DNA of 64,000 bases from Pseudomonas syringae KCTC 12500 (GCF_000507185.2 NZ_AYTM02000002.1:5949068-6013067), one strand, 5' to 3'; positions 18,250 to 27,186 are shown, counted from the first letter of the stretch. The notes: a model not told the origin generated them from the sequence alone. Numbers and translations: made by a program.

Positions 18250-18531
18250 ATGATCAGAATTTTGTCCATTATTGCTGTGCTGGGCCTTACCGGCTGCGCA
18301 ACCGCCTCCAACACTTACCTGAAAAACGGCAAGCAGGGCTTGAGCATCGACTGCTCCGGCGAGGCGATGTCCTGGGCAAGCTGCTACGAAAAGGCGGATG
18401 CGTCCTGTGCAGGCACAGGCTATGAAATTGTCGGCACAGATGGCACCCCGCAGCCTGCCGAAAGCGACAAGACGCTGGGCGTGGACGTTGGCAACTACAA
18501 AAGTCGCAGCGTGCTGGTGGTCTGCAAATAA
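18250..18531 (+). CDS. Small outer-membrane-type lipoprotein
   Basis: 93 aa. The N-terminal signal peptide with lipobox (LGLTGCATA) is followed by a mature domain of about 75 residues with four cysteines (DCSGEAMSWASCYEK, ASCAGTGY, VVCK), likely two disulphides in the periplasm. ATG 18250 is chosen because it gives the signal peptide; the longer in-frame extension to 18124 does not. No Asp follows the lipid-bearing Cys, so outer-membrane sorting is expected. It is convergent with another small lipoprotein gene. Function unknown, though such proteins are common in pseudomonads. Confidence 0.75.
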   Translation: MIRILSIIAVLGLTGCATASNTYLKNGKQGLSIDCSGEAMSWASCYEKADASCAGTGYEIVGTDGTPQPAESDKTLGVDVGNYKSRSVLVVCK

Positions 18532-18542
18532 TCAGGTCTGCC

Positions 18543-18565
18543 GCCCTGCCCACCGCGGGCAGGGC
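18543..18565. terminator. Hairpin between two convergent lipoprotein genes
   Basis: Perfect 9-bp GC stem GCCCTGCCC / GGGCAGGGC with loop ACCGC. It has no T run, so it is at best a weak or Rho-assisted bidirectional terminator. Confidence 0.45.
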
Positions 18566-18586
18566 CAGCTGGCCGAGCCTGACCGA

Positions 18587-18940
18587 TTAGCCTGAAATGC
18601 ACGCTTCGGCAGCGTTCTGCACATCCCTGAAACGGATAGGCACGTTGGAAAGTCGCTCGTAGACCTTGATCGTGCTACCGCCCGAGCGGCTCTCGATATC
18701 GACCAATGCCGCAGGTGCCTTGCTGAGTTTCTGCGCGACGATGACACGCAGGCCGTCATGGCGAGGCTCGATCAAAGGCGGCTTGCGACTGCTGCTGATC
18801 TTGCCAGCGAAGCAATCAGCGTATTCCTGAGGATTCTTGCCCGACATCACGTTCATGGTGGGGGGTGTATGCTCAATGTCATTTACTGTGGCACAGCCAG
18901 TCATTGCCAGAGCCAGGACTACTACAGCAGCCAGTTTCAT
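18587..18940 (-). CDS. Small lipoprotein of unknown function
   Basis: 117 aa from ATG 18940, which has a strong GGAGG nine bases upstream. Signal peptide with lipobox AMTGCATV. The mature part has a conserved-looking YADCFAGKI and ends AAEACISG, suggesting one disulphide. The frame is open upstream to 19045, but that segment is not signal-like. Function unknown. It converges with the preceding lipoprotein gene. Confidence 0.75.
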   Translation of the reverse strand: MKLAAVVVLALAMTGCATVNDIEHTPPTMNVMSGKNPQEYADCFAGKISSSRKPPLIEPRHDGLRVIVAQKLSKAPAALVDIESRSGGSTIKVYERLSNVPIRFRDVQNAAEACISG

Positions 18941-19107
18941 ACAAAGCCTCCAAATAAAGGTCCTACGACAAGCCCTAGGGCAATTAAATCCCGGCTGAGG
19001 CATTTTTTCCCGGAAACACGGCAAATTAATGCTCATCGACGTCAAATTGCGGGCGTCGCATGCTATCGTTTTGATTTTTCAGAAAAACCCCCATTTCGGA
19101 GCCCGTC

Positions 19108-19413
19108 ATGAAATTCGTACACCAGCGTGAGCATCTCAACGAGGACGACCTTGTCGTCATCGAGTGCTCTCAGACCTGCAATATTCGCCTGATGAACGAT
19201 GCGAATTTTCGCAGCTTCAAAAATGGTGGTCGGCACACCTATCATGGCGGCGCGTTTGACAGATTTCCGGCCAAGATCGCCGCACCAAGTACCGGTTTCT
19301 GGAACATCACCATCGATACCGCAGGCCGCAAGGCAGATACCAACGCCGGACGCAAACTGCCCTTCACTCACAAGATCAAGATCGTCCGGCGCTCGACCAC
19401 TCGCCTGGGATGA
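19108..19413 (+). CDS. DUF1883 domain protein
   Basis: 101 aa and likely cytosolic. The sequence MKFVHQREHLNEDDLVVIECSQ and the later FWNITIDTAGR match the pattern I recall for DUF1883. Related domains occur fused to Toll/interleukin-type or sensor domains in other bacteria, but here it stands alone. GGAG lies upstream of the ATG. It overlaps the upstream edge of the next small gene, so the two and possibly alkB form a short operon. No biochemical role known. Confidence 0.7.
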   Translation: MKFVHQREHLNEDDLVVIECSQTCNIRLMNDANFRSFKNGGRHTYHGGAFDRFPAKIAAPSTGFWNITIDTAGRKADTNAGRKLPFTHKIKIVRRSTTRLG

Positions 19414-19427
19414 TGCAAGGAGTCACC

Positions 19428-19610
19428 GTGAACAATCCAGTCCCGCGCACGACCAAATTCGCTGTCAGCTACAAGCTCAATGGCGAACGCCGCTTTGAAT
19501 TCGCCCAATTGCAATCGGCATCCACCGAGGAAGCCGAGGCCGCCTTGAAAAAAATGCACGGCCAGAGCGACGACCTTATTACCGACGTCAAGGTCAGCAA
19601 GGCTCTCTGA
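19428..19610 (+). CDS. Small conserved-looking protein (GTG start)
   Basis: 60 aa if started at GTG 19428, which has AAGGAG (19417-19422) six bases upstream. The ATG at 19410 overlaps the previous stop but lacks a ribosome binding site. Composition is soluble and helix-rich (EEAEAALKKMHGQSDD) with an N-terminal beta-like segment (TKFAVSYKLNGERRFEFAQL). It sits between the DUF1883 gene and alkB in the same direction. Function unknown. Confidence 0.6.
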   Translation: MNNPVPRTTKFAVSYKLNGERRFEFAQLQSASTEEAEAALKKMHGQSDDLITDVKVSKAL

Positions 19611-19634
19611 TACTCACCGGAGCTCGATCCGATC

Positions 19635-20321
19635 ATGCAACGCAAAGGTGACACTCCCGCCACTCTGGACCTGTTCGCGGACCAGACGGCCCAGCCTCGA
19701 AGCGATGAGCGGATCGGGCCTGGGTCATGGCTGTTCAGAGGCTTTGCGCTGAGCGCCATGCCGCAGCTGCTGTCCGCCCTTGAGGAAACACTGGGACTCT
19801 CCCCGTTCCGGCACATGCAGACCCCCAGCGGTCTGAGCATGTCGGCAGCGCTGAGCAGTTGCGGACAACTGGGCTGGATAACCGACCGTCACGGTTACCG
19901 ATACAGCGCAACCGACCCACAAACAGGACAGGCCTGGCCGGCGATGCCGGACGTCTTCATGCAGCTGGCGCAGGATGCCGCACTGGTAGCAGGCTATGCC
20001 GGGTTCGTCCCTGACGCCTGCCTGATCAATCGCTATATTCCGGGCGCCAGGATGTCCCTGCATCAGGACCGAAACGAACACGACCATCGCTGGCCAGTGG
20101 TGTCGGTGTCACTGGGCATACCGGCCATCTTCCAGTTCGGAGGCCTGCTGCGCAGCGACAAGACCCAACGCATCTCCCTGTTTCATGGGGACGTTGTGGT
20201 TTGGGGTGACGAGGACAGGTTGCGCTTCCACGGCATTTTGCCAATCAAGCAGGCCGAGCATCCGCAACTGGGTGAGCAACGAATCAACCTGACCTTTCGC
20301 AAGGCTGGCCGCGACAGCTGA
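19635..20321 (+). CDS. alkB: DNA oxidative demethylase AlkB
   Basis: Fe(II)/2-oxoglutarate dioxygenase that repairs 1-methyladenine and 3-methylcytosine by oxidative demethylation. 228 aa. The iron-binding HxD is in LHQDRNEHD near residue 140, the distal His in FHGILP near residue 197, and the 2-oxoglutarate-binding RxxxxxR in RINLTFR near the C-terminus. The nucleotide-recognition lid includes the Tyr/Asn segment ACLINRYIPGARM. It lies 24 bases after the small GTG gene and abuts the convergent GH15 gene with no spacer. AlkB is often under Ada control, but nothing visible decides that here. Confidence 0.92.
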   Translation: MQRKGDTPATLDLFADQTAQPRSDERIGPGSWLFRGFALSAMPQLLSALEETLGLSPFRHMQTPSGLSMSAALSSCGQLGWITDRHGYRYSATDPQTGQAWPAMPDVFMQLAQDAALVAGYAGFVPDACLINRYIPGARMSLHQDRNEHDHRWPVVSVSLGIPAIFQFGGLLRSDKTQRISLFHGDVVVWGDEDRLRFHGILPIKQAEHPQLGEQRINLTFRKAGRDS

Positions 20322-22139
20322 TCAGGCCTCTTCAAGCGCGCCGGAAGTCCTGGCCAGCGCCGGACATACCGCCCGGTGCAGGTTGAGTGCCGTATTGATG
20401 ATGCCGATGTGGCTGAACGCCTGAGGGAAATTGCCCAGCATGCGCCCGCCCTTCGGATCGTACTGCTCGGCCAGCAGGCCAACGTCGTTGCACAGACCCA
20501 CCAACCGTTCGAACAGGCGCGCGGCATCATCAGCCCGGCCCAGCAAGACATAGGCATCGGCCAGCCAGAACGAACAGACCAGAAACGTACCTTCACGGCC
20601 GGCGACGCCATCGACACTGCGCTCGTTGTCGTAGCGCAGCAGCAGACCATCCTGCATCAGCGTGCGCTCGATCTGCGCGACAGTACCGATAACACGCGGA
20701 TCTTCCGGCGCAAGAAAACCGGTCAGCACAATCTGCAGCAGGCTGGCGTCCACCTCTGTCGAGCCATAAGTCTGCACGAAGCTGCCAAGCTCGGCATCGA
20801 AACCGTGGCGACAGACATCGACATGGATCTCGTCCGCCACCTTCCGATAATGCACTGCCAGCGCACGATCCTCATCGCTCTCGGCAGCCTGGGCAATCTG
20901 CGTGGCGTTACGGTCAAAGGCCACCCAGGCCATGACTTTCGAATGCGTAAAGTGGCGCGGCTCGGAGCGTATCTCCCAGATGCCCGCATCCGGCAGGTGC
21001 CAGATCTTCTCCAGATAAGGCATGACCACCTTGGAAATCGCCAGACTGCGCGGATGCTGCGTCATACCGCCGCGCAGTGCCTGAATCATCGCATCGGCCA
21101 CTTCGCCGTAGACGTCCAGCTGAACCTGCGTTGCCGCACCGTTGCCTACACGCACCGGCAGCGAGTTCTCATAGCCACTCAGCCAGGGCAGCTCGTACTC
21201 CTGCAAACGTCGCTCGCCGCCTACGCCGTACATGATCTGGATCTGCTCCGGATTACCGGCAACCGAGCGCAACAGCCAGTCCCGCCAGGCCTGGGCTTCC
21301 TCGAAGTAACCCAGATTCATGAATGCCAGAAGGGTCATGGTGGCGTCACGCAACCAGCAATAGCGATAATCCCAATTGCGCTCGCCGCCCAACTGCTCGG
21401 GCAATGAGGTGGTCACGGCGGCAACGATGCCACCGGTGGGCGCATAAGTCATGGCTTTGAGCGTAATCAGCGAGCGCTTTACCTGCGCCGTCCACGGCCC
21501 GACGTCAGGGCAGCGATCAGAAAACTCGCGCCAATAGGCTGCGGTGATCTCCAAGGCCCGATCGGCATCGATCTGATCGAGCAAGGGTGCAAAGGATGCC
21601 TGATAGGCCAGTGTGAAGACCTTGCGCTCGCCTTCATCCACGTGAAAAAGGCTGGCGGTGTGATGATCCTGTGGGTGCAGGGCCACAGGGCTGCGCAAAA
21701 CCAGCATTTCCGGCCCGGCGACTGCCGTCAGTGTATGAGCATCCTTTCGCTCGACCCAAGGGACGCTGCTGCCGTAATCGAAACGGATGGCGAGGTCCAC
21801 AGCGAACTCGACCCGACCGGATAGCCCGACCACCATGCGCACCACGTGGCCGGAGGTCTTCATGGGCATGAAATCGATCAGCATCGCGCGGCCGTCACGG
21901 GTTTCGAAAACCGTTTCGAGAATCAGGGTGCCGTCGCGATAACGGCGCTCGACAGCGGTAACCTCGGCGGTTGGCGCGATCTTCCAGCGGCCATGCTCAT
22001 CACCGCCCAGCAGTGCGGCGAAACAGGCCGTCGAGTCGAAGCGGGGGAAACACAACCAGTCCAGCGAACCATCACGGGCGACCAGCGCCGCCGTCTCGCA
22101 GTTGCCCAGCAATGCGTAGTCTTCGATCAGTGCAGCCAT
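20322..22139 (-). CDS. Glycoside hydrolase family 15 (glucoamylase/trehalase-like)
   Basis: 605 aa. It begins with IEDYALLGNCETAALVARDGSLDWLCFP, typical of bacterial GH15 proteins, with an N-terminal beta-sandwich (about residues 1-230) and an (alpha/alpha)6 barrel. The catalytic-type segments NWDYRYCWLRDATMTL (near residue 260) and the late EGTFLVCSFWLADA (near residue 525) with their acidic residues are present. No signal peptide, so it acts in the cytosol, probably releasing glucose from alpha-glucans or trehalose. It is the last gene of the gnd-zwf-HAD-GH15 operon, placing glucose release next to glucose-6-phosphate oxidation. Members characterised in other bacteria include trehalases; which activity applies here cannot be decided. 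Confidence 0.85.
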   Translation of the reverse strand: MAALIEDYALLGNCETAALVARDGSLDWLCFPRFDSTACFAALLGGDEHGRWKIAPTAEVTAVERRYRDGTLILETVFETRDGRAMLIDFMPMKTSGHVVRMVVGLSGRVEFAVDLAIRFDYGSSVPWVERKDAHTLTAVAGPEMLVLRSPVALHPQDHHTASLFHVDEGERKVFTLAYQASFAPLLDQIDADRALEITAAYWREFSDRCPDVGPWTAQVKRSLITLKAMTYAPTGGIVAAVTTSLPEQLGGERNWDYRYCWLRDATMTLLAFMNLGYFEEAQAWRDWLLRSVAGNPEQIQIMYGVGGERRLQEYELPWLSGYENSLPVRVGNGAATQVQLDVYGEVADAMIQALRGGMTQHPRSLAISKVVMPYLEKIWHLPDAGIWEIRSEPRHFTHSKVMAWVAFDRNATQIAQAAESDEDRALAVHYRKVADEIHVDVCRHGFDAELGSFVQTYGSTEVDASLLQIVLTGFLAPEDPRVIGTVAQIERTLMQDGLLLRYDNERSVDGVAGREGTFLVCSFWLADAYVLLGRADDAARLFERLVGLCNDVGLLAEQYDPKGGRMLGNFPQAFSHIGIINTALNLHRAVCPALARTSGALEEA

Positions 22140-22187
22140 TCAGAAATGCCCGTCATGATGATTCGTTAACGTGGGTATGCAGCTCGA

Positions 22188-22997
22188 TCAGACGTTCAGG
22201 ATGTAACGCTCGATGGCGTTGGCCACTCCGTCCTGCTCATTGCTATCAGTAACATGATCAGCCTGTCCCTTGACTGTCTGCTCGCCCTGCCCCATGGCGA
22301 TCGACAAGCCGGCCTTGTGGAACATTGCCACGTCGTTACCGCCGTCGCCTATGGCCGCCGTACGCGACAGGTCGACGCCCAGATAGTCCGCCAGCGCGAC
22401 CAGAGCGGAACCCTTGTTGGCCTCCAGCGCAGTCACATCCAGATAGTATTTTTGCGAACGGGCCGCCAGCGCAAGCCCTTTGATCTGCGGGTTGAGGCGC
22501 GCCTCAAGGGTCTTGAGCAACTCGAAATCACCGCTGGCCGCGACGATCTTGTCGACGCGATCCAGATACGGCTCGAAACTCTCGACCTGAACATAGTCAT
22601 AGCCCAGTGCATCAAGCTCATGATCGACGTAAGCGGCGTCGGGATCGATCAGCAGCCACTGATCATCGGCGAAGACCCAGATGGCAACGTTCTGCCCGGC
22701 AAACAGATCCAGACAGATGCGAACGGCGCGCGGGTCAATGCGATGAGCCACCAGCAGGCTGCCATCGGGATGGGTGATGGTGCCGCCATTGAATGCCACG
22801 GTGGGCAGGTCGACATCCAGCGCCTCGATCACCTGACGCATGGCCCTCGGCGGCCGACTGCTGGCCAGCGTAAAGTGAACGCCGGCAATACGCAGGCGCT
22901 TGATGGCGTCGATATTGGCTTGGCTAAGGCTGTGATCACGGCGCAGTAACGTGCCGTCGATGTCAGACAACAGGAACTGTACAGGCAGTTCAGACAT
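22188..22997 (-). CDS. HAD-superfamily (Cof/HAD-IIB) sugar phosphatase
   Basis: 269 aa phosphatase. HAD motif I is LLSDIDGTLLRRD with the nucleophile Asp near residue 11, motif II is FTLASSRPP, and motif III/IV is AIGDGGNDVAMFHKAGLSIAMG near residue 215, where two Asp bind Mg2+. The large IIB-type cap lies between them. Its start overlaps the end of zwf by eight bases, implying translational coupling. By context it may act on sugar phosphates of the pentose-phosphate route, but Cof-type enzymes are promiscuous. Confidence 0.85.
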   Translation of the reverse strand: MSELPVQFLLSDIDGTLLRRDHSLSQANIDAIKRLRIAGVHFTLASSRPPRAMRQVIEALDVDLPTVAFNGGTITHPDGSLLVAHRIDPRAVRICLDLFAGQNVAIWVFADDQWLLIDPDAAYVDHELDALGYDYVQVESFEPYLDRVDKIVAASGDFELLKTLEARLNPQIKGLALAARSQKYYLDVTALEANKGSALVALADYLGVDLSRTAAIGDGGNDVAMFHKAGLSIAMGQGEQTVKGQADHVTDSNEQDGVANAIERYILNV

Positions 22998-24522
22998 TCA
23001 ATTCTCTCCATTCCCGACCATCACGACTCAGCAACTCTTCACCCGCTTGCGGGCCATCCTTGCCAGCTTCGTAAAGCTGCACTTGCGGCTGTGCGGCCCA
23101 GGCATCGAGGAACGGCTGCACTGCACGCCAGCCGTTCTCGATGTTGTCGGCACGCTGAAAGAGCGTCTGATCACCGGTCAGGCAGTCATAAATGAGGGTT
23201 TCGTACCCTGTGGAGGGCTGCATCTCGAAGAAGTCCTTGTAGGCGAAGCCCAGCGCAATATCCTCCATTTTCAATTCCGGGCCCGGACGCTTGGCAAACA
23301 GGTCGAACCACATGCCTTCGTTGGGCTGGATCTGGATCCGCAGGTAGTTGGGCTTGAGCCGGTCGACCTCGGTATCGCGGAACTGCGCATAAGGAGCAGG
23401 CTTGAAGCAGATGGCGATTTCCGTGCTGCGAGCGCTCATGCGCTTGCCGGTACGCAGATAGAAAGGCACACCCACCCAGCGCCAGTTGTCGACCATGACC
23501 TTGAGCGCAACGTAAGTTTCGGTGCTGCTGTCCGGCTCCACGCGATCTTCCTGGCGATAACCGACGACCTCCTTGTCGCCCATCACGCCCTTGGCGTACT
23601 GACCACGCACCGAATTGGCCAGGGCTTCCTCCTGGCTCCACGGCCGGATCGCGCCGACCACCTTGGCCTTTTCACCGCGAACGGCATCGGCACCGAAAGC
23701 GGCAGGCGGCTCCATCGCCACCATTGCCAGCAGCTGGAACAGGTGGTTGGGGACCATGTCGCGCAAGGCACCGGTATGCTCGTAAAAGCTTCCACGGGTT
23801 TCCACGCCTACGGTTTCCGCAGCCGTGATCTGTACGTGATCGATGTAGTGATTGTTCCAGAACGACTCGAACAGGCCATTGGAGAAACGGCTGACCAGAA
23901 TGTTCTGCACCGTCTCCTTGCCCAGGTAATGGTCGATCCGGTAAATCTGCTTCTCGCTCATGACCTTGAGAAGGCACCCATTGAGCTCAACCGCACTGGC
24001 CAGATCGGAGCCGAACGGCTTTTCGATCACGACGCGACGGAAGCCTTTTTCGGTTTCCTGCAGCAAACCTGACGAGCCCAGCCGCTGGGCAACCTCACTG
24101 AAAAATCGCGGTGCGGTGGCCAGATAGAACACCGCGTTCGCGGTACCAGTGCTCTCGATCTTGCTGGCGATGTCCTGATAGGTGGAATCGTCGAGGAAGT
24201 CGCCCTGCACATAGCTGATGCGCTCGGCCAGCTTGCCCCACAGCGCAGGATCGAGCGGATCCTTGCCGCCGCCAGCAACCTTGCCGGCGGCCTCATCACG
24301 AATGAAGTTCTCGAGCTTTTTCGCAAAGTCGGCATCGCTGATCGCATTGTGATCGACGCCGACGATATGCAACCCTTCATCCACCAGACCGTCGCGTGAC
24401 AGGTTGTAAAGCGCCGGCATCAACAGGCGCTTGACCAGGTCTCCATGGGCACCGAACAGAAACAGGGTCGTGGGTGGGGCTACCTCGGTTTTTTGCTCGG
24501 CACTGCCACGCGACAGGCCCAT
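22990..24522 (-). CDS. zwf: Glucose-6-phosphate 1-dehydrogenase
   Basis: Oxidises glucose 6-phosphate to 6-phosphogluconolactone with NAD(P)+. 510 aa. The dinucleotide motif GAHGDLVKRLL and the substrate-binding RIDHYLGKE with the catalytic Lys (near residue 195) are intact. The start ATG overlaps the stop of gnd (TAATG), so expression follows gnd. No pgl or edd neighbours are present, unlike the hexR-zwf-pgl-eda locus of pseudomonads. This is probably the second zwf isoform that sits with gnd in some species, used for the oxidative pentose-phosphate branch. Confidence 0.93.
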   Translation of the reverse strand: MGLSRGSAEQKTEVAPPTTLFLFGAHGDLVKRLLMPALYNLSRDGLVDEGLHIVGVDHNAISDADFAKKLENFIRDEAAGKVAGGGKDPLDPALWGKLAERISYVQGDFLDDSTYQDIASKIESTGTANAVFYLATAPRFFSEVAQRLGSSGLLQETEKGFRRVVIEKPFGSDLASAVELNGCLLKVMSEKQIYRIDHYLGKETVQNILVSRFSNGLFESFWNNHYIDHVQITAAETVGVETRGSFYEHTGALRDMVPNHLFQLLAMVAMEPPAAFGADAVRGEKAKVVGAIRPWSQEEALANSVRGQYAKGVMGDKEVVGYRQEDRVEPDSSTETYVALKVMVDNWRWVGVPFYLRTGKRMSARSTEIAICFKPAPYAQFRDTEVDRLKPNYLRIQIQPNEGMWFDLFAKRPGPELKMEDIALGFAYKDFFEMQPSTGYETLIYDCLTGDQTLFQRADNIENGWRAVQPFLDAWAAQPQVQLYEAGKDGPQAGEELLSRDGREWRELNV

Positions 24523-25496
24523 TACTTGGGTTCCTTGTGGCCACCAAATCCAAAGCGCATGGCGGACAGCATCTTGTCTGCGTACGAGCTTGTCTGGCGG
24601 GAACGGAATCGCGCAAACAGAGCACTGGACAGCACAGGAACCGGAACCGCCTGCTCAATGGCCGCTTCGATGGTCCAGCGACCTTCGCCGCTGTCGGCAA
24701 CCGAACCGGAGAACGCATCCAGGTGAGGGTCGGTGGCCAGGGCATCGGCGGTCAGGTCCAGCAGCCAGGAAGACACCACACTGCCACGACGCCAGACTTC
24801 GGCAATGTCAGCCGTGTTCAGGTCGAAACGCTGTTCAGGCGGCAGGAGTTCGGAGTTTTTCTGCTTGAGAAGATCAAAGCCCTCGGCGAAGGCCTGCATC
24901 ATTCCGTATTCGATACCGTTATGGATCATCTTCACGAAATGCCCGGAGCCCGCAGGGCCGGAGTGGATATAGCCACGTTCGGCGCGATCATCGGTCGAGG
25001 TGCGGTCACGGGTGCGCTCGATCGAGCCAAGGCCCGGAGCCAGTGTCGCGAACAGCGGATCGAGGCGCTCGACAACGGCGGCCTCGCCTCCGATCATCAT
25101 GCAGTAGCCGCGCTCGAGGCCCCAGACGCCGCCTGACGTGCCGACATCGACATAATGCAGGCCCTTCTCGGTCAGTTCCTGAGCGCGACGGATATCGTCC
25201 TTGTAGAACGTATTACCGCCGTCGATGATCACGTCATCGGCGTCAAGCAACTCGCTGAGGGTCTGGATGGTGTCTTCGGTCGGCGCACCGGCCGGGAGCA
25301 TTACCCAGACAGCACGGGGCTTGGCGAGCGTGCTGACCAGTTCCTTCAGATCTGCGACCGCAGTCGAACCGTCATTGGCCAGGGCGTTGCGCGATGCTTC
25401 ATCACGGTCGTACACCACAGTCGTATGACCATTCAGCATCAGACGGCGTGCGATGTTGCCGCCCATGCGGCCCAGTCCAATAATCCCAAGTTGCAT
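24522..25496 (-). CDS. gnd: 6-phosphogluconate dehydrogenase, decarboxylating (short form)
   Basis: Oxidative decarboxylation of 6-phosphogluconate to ribulose 5-phosphate. 324 aa, the short YqeC/GndA-type length. The Rossmann motif [14 protein letters not shown] is right at the N-terminus and the substrate-binding [15 protein letters not shown] near residue 115. [16 protein letters not shown] near residue 180 carries the catalytic Lys. I chose ATG 25496, which has AAGGAG upstream and puts the Rossmann fold at residue 4. The frame stays open to 25670 across a regulatory inverted repeat but is not needed. It heads the gnd-zwf-HAD-GH15 operon. Confidence 0.93.
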   Translation of the reverse strand: MQLGIIGLGRMGGNIARRLMLNGHTTVVYDRDEASRNALANDGSTAVADLKELVSTLAKPRAVWVMLPAGAPTEDTIQTLSELLDADDVIIDGGNTFYKDDIRRAQELTEKGLHYVDVGTSGGVWGLERGYCMMIGGEAAVVERLDPLFATLAPGLGSIERTRDRTSTDDRAERGYIHSGPAGSGHFVKMIHNGIEYGMMQAFAEGFDLLKQKNSELLPPEQRFDLNTADIAEVWRRGSVVSSWLLDLTADALATDPHLDAFSGSVADSGEGRWTIEAAIEQAVPVPVLSSALFARFRSRQTSSYADKMLSAMRFGFGGHKEPK

Positions 25497-25810
25497 GAAG
25501 GTGCTCCTTAAATCGTAAAAAGGTGCGTCGCTTGCCGTCCAGCGCATCGACAGATTGCGAGCATGCTGTTTAGTCAAGCGAGGCGGAACGTCGGTTCCCT
25601 TGCGAGAAGATGAAGACGCGAGCGCCCTCCTGTGGTGCATTTTGTCGCGATTAAGAGACATTCGCGACAATTAAAAATAAAAAAGTTCCAAAATCATGCA
25701 AAAGTAATCAAAATCGGTGCCGATAGAGAGGGTAAGCAGCGGCGCTCAGGGATTGAAAGTCATTGCCATGGACCTCTCTGAGGTTGAATCCGCCATTTGC
25801 GAGGTGAGCA
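25497..25810. other. Divergent intergenic region gnd / small protein
   Basis: About 310 bases. It contains the gnd ribosome binding site, the inverted repeat at 25642-25670, an AT-rich block 25671-25720 likely to include promoters, and the leader of the small protein gene with ribosome site GAGGTGAG. Nothing else was recognised. Confidence 0.5.
25642..25670. promoter_or_regulatory. Perfect inverted repeat upstream of gnd-zwf, operator candidate
   Basis: TTGTCGCGA (25642-25650), 11-base spacer, TCGCGACAA (25662-25670): nine of nine paired. It lies about 145 bases upstream of the gnd start, beside an A-rich block (25671-25700). It resembles a two-half-site repressor operator. It does not match the HexR site TTGT-N7/8-ACAA in spacing. 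Confidence 0.55.
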
Positions 25811-25984
25811 ATGGGCACTGTACTACCAGCAATTGCACCACAAACCCTGTATGTCACTATCCGTCGTGACGAACTGCGCACATTAAAAGAAGAGCGCGAG
25901 CAGTTGCAGAAAAAAGTGGCTCATTTGAGCTCGATGCTGCAGCAATCGCAGTTATCCGCCCCTGGCAAGATGCTTCAGGCCTGA
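25811..25984 (+). CDS. Small coiled-coil protein, 57 aa
   Basis: Short gene with ATG 25811 preceded by GAGGTGAG at the right distance and a stop at 25982-25984. The protein opens MGTVLPAIAPQTLYVTI and continues as a charged amphipathic helix (RRDELRTLKEEREQLQKKV) with leucines at heptad spacing. Such small proteins exist in pseudomonads (possibly the DUF6026 group, a recollection I could not check). It is probably cytosolic and oligomeric. Codon use is like its neighbours. Function unknown. Confidence 0.6.
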   Translation: MGTVLPAIAPQTLYVTIRRDELRTLKEEREQLQKKVAHLSSMLQQSQLSAPGKMLQA

Positions 25985-26143
25985 CCGCAACTGTATCATT
26001 CTTCAAAACGCCTCAGGGCAAGCCCGATCATCTGGCTTGCCCACCTGACCTGCCCCCCTGTTGATCCCCGCAGCCTGCTTGATCTTCCGAGCCGCCCGGT
26101 CTGCAACTGAACGATCAAAAAAGACCCTTGGCGAATAAGCTCT

Positions 26144-26635
26144 CTACAGCGCTTTCTGCCAGAACATGGCACGCCCCATTTCAGGGCTCAATTGATAATT
26201 GTCGAAACCGAGCTTTCTGTAAGCCCCTTGCGCAACCTCGTTGCCTTCCAGAACTTCAAGCGTCAGCTTGCAGCAGCCACGCTGGCGTGCAATTTCTTCG
26301 ACCTTGAGCAACATTTTCTGACTGATACCGAGGCCACGATATTGTGAGAGCACCGCGACGTCATGAATATTGACCAACGGACGACAGGCAAAGGTTGAAA
26401 ACCCTTCGAAGCAATTGACCAACCCCACCGGTTCACCCGATATGAATGCCAGCACGCTGAACGCATAGGGACGCTTTGCGAGTTCGATTGCCAACTGGCG
26501 ACGGGTGTCGCTCGACAGAGGCCGCCCGGTCCCCATGGCATCCATCGCATATTCATTCAAAACGAACCCGATCGCATCCGCGTGCACAGGATTTGTATAG
26601 CTCGCTTGCAGTACCAGTACCTCGGGGGCTTCCAT
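26144..26635 (-). CDS. GNAT-family N-acetyltransferase
   Basis: 163 aa from ATG 26635, with GAGGA six bases upstream; ATG 26641 and TTG 26650 are alternatives. The acetyl-CoA pyrophosphate loop Q/R-x-x-G-x-G/A is seen in SQYRGLGISQKML near residue 110, preceded by the strand VNIHDVAVL and followed by KLTLEVLEGNEVAQGAYRKLGF, the usual motif B. The substrate is unknown. It stands alone between two long intergenic regions. Confidence 0.82.
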   Translation of the reverse strand: MEAPEVLVLQASYTNPVHADAIGFVLNEYAMDAMGTGRPLSSDTRRQLAIELAKRPYAFSVLAFISGEPVGLVNCFEGFSTFACRPLVNIHDVAVLSQYRGLGISQKMLLKVEEIARQRGCCKLTLEVLEGNEVAQGAYRKLGFDNYQLSPEMGRAMFWQKAL

Positions 26636-27044
26636 TTCCATCCTCGTCAATTCAATCAGAGTGATTCAGTGAAATCAGTCAAAGGGTGATGCCTCAGGCC
26701 AGTGTCAAGGCCGGGGCTTGTGGCCCGATTCTATCCTGCCCTGCGCCAAAATGTTCCAACGTAGATGTAAGGATTTTCTCGTCGCGCCCGCAGACTGACC
26801 AATACACGCCCCCGGAAAAGGCGTTGCGCACCATTGCTGCTCATCACAGCCGGACCCCGACGGTATAAGTGATGAAAACCAAGTGCCTGGACGGGATTGT
26901 CCAACGATCCGACGACCGGTAACGGGCTCTCCGGACGCAGAAAAAAGCCTTGAAAAAGCGCAGCGACAACCCGGCTGCCACCTGCAGCCTGCCATCATGC
27001 GGGGCGTCGAAGCCTGTGCCAGACATTCGCAAATAAAAAAGTCG

Positions 27045-27071
27045 AAACTTCTCCAAAACCGCCGGGTCAGG
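27045..27071 (+). promoter_or_regulatory. Possible AlgU-type promoter for the glgA operon
   Basis: AAACTT at 27045-27050 and TCAGG at 27067-27071 spaced by 16 bases. The -35 is five of six to the AlgU consensus and the -10 only partial. AlgU control of trehalose genes has been reported in P. syringae, which makes this plausible but not shown. Confidence 0.3.
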
Positions 27072-27186
27072 TGATTAGAGCATCTATGCTATTGGCTGAC
27101 ATCCGGTAATGGCGACATCACACCGCTTTGTCACTATGCATGGTCAAAACGGGTATCGATCTTGCGTAGTGCACGTATGTGTACCC

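Noticed and set aside
18012..18425. Open frame of 137 codons overlapping the small lipoprotein
   Set aside because: No ribosome binding site; the overlapping lipoprotein frame has a signal peptide and lipobox.
25642..25670. HexR operator
   Set aside because: The outer TTGT and ACAA are 21 bases apart, not 7 or 8, so it is not a HexR site as known.
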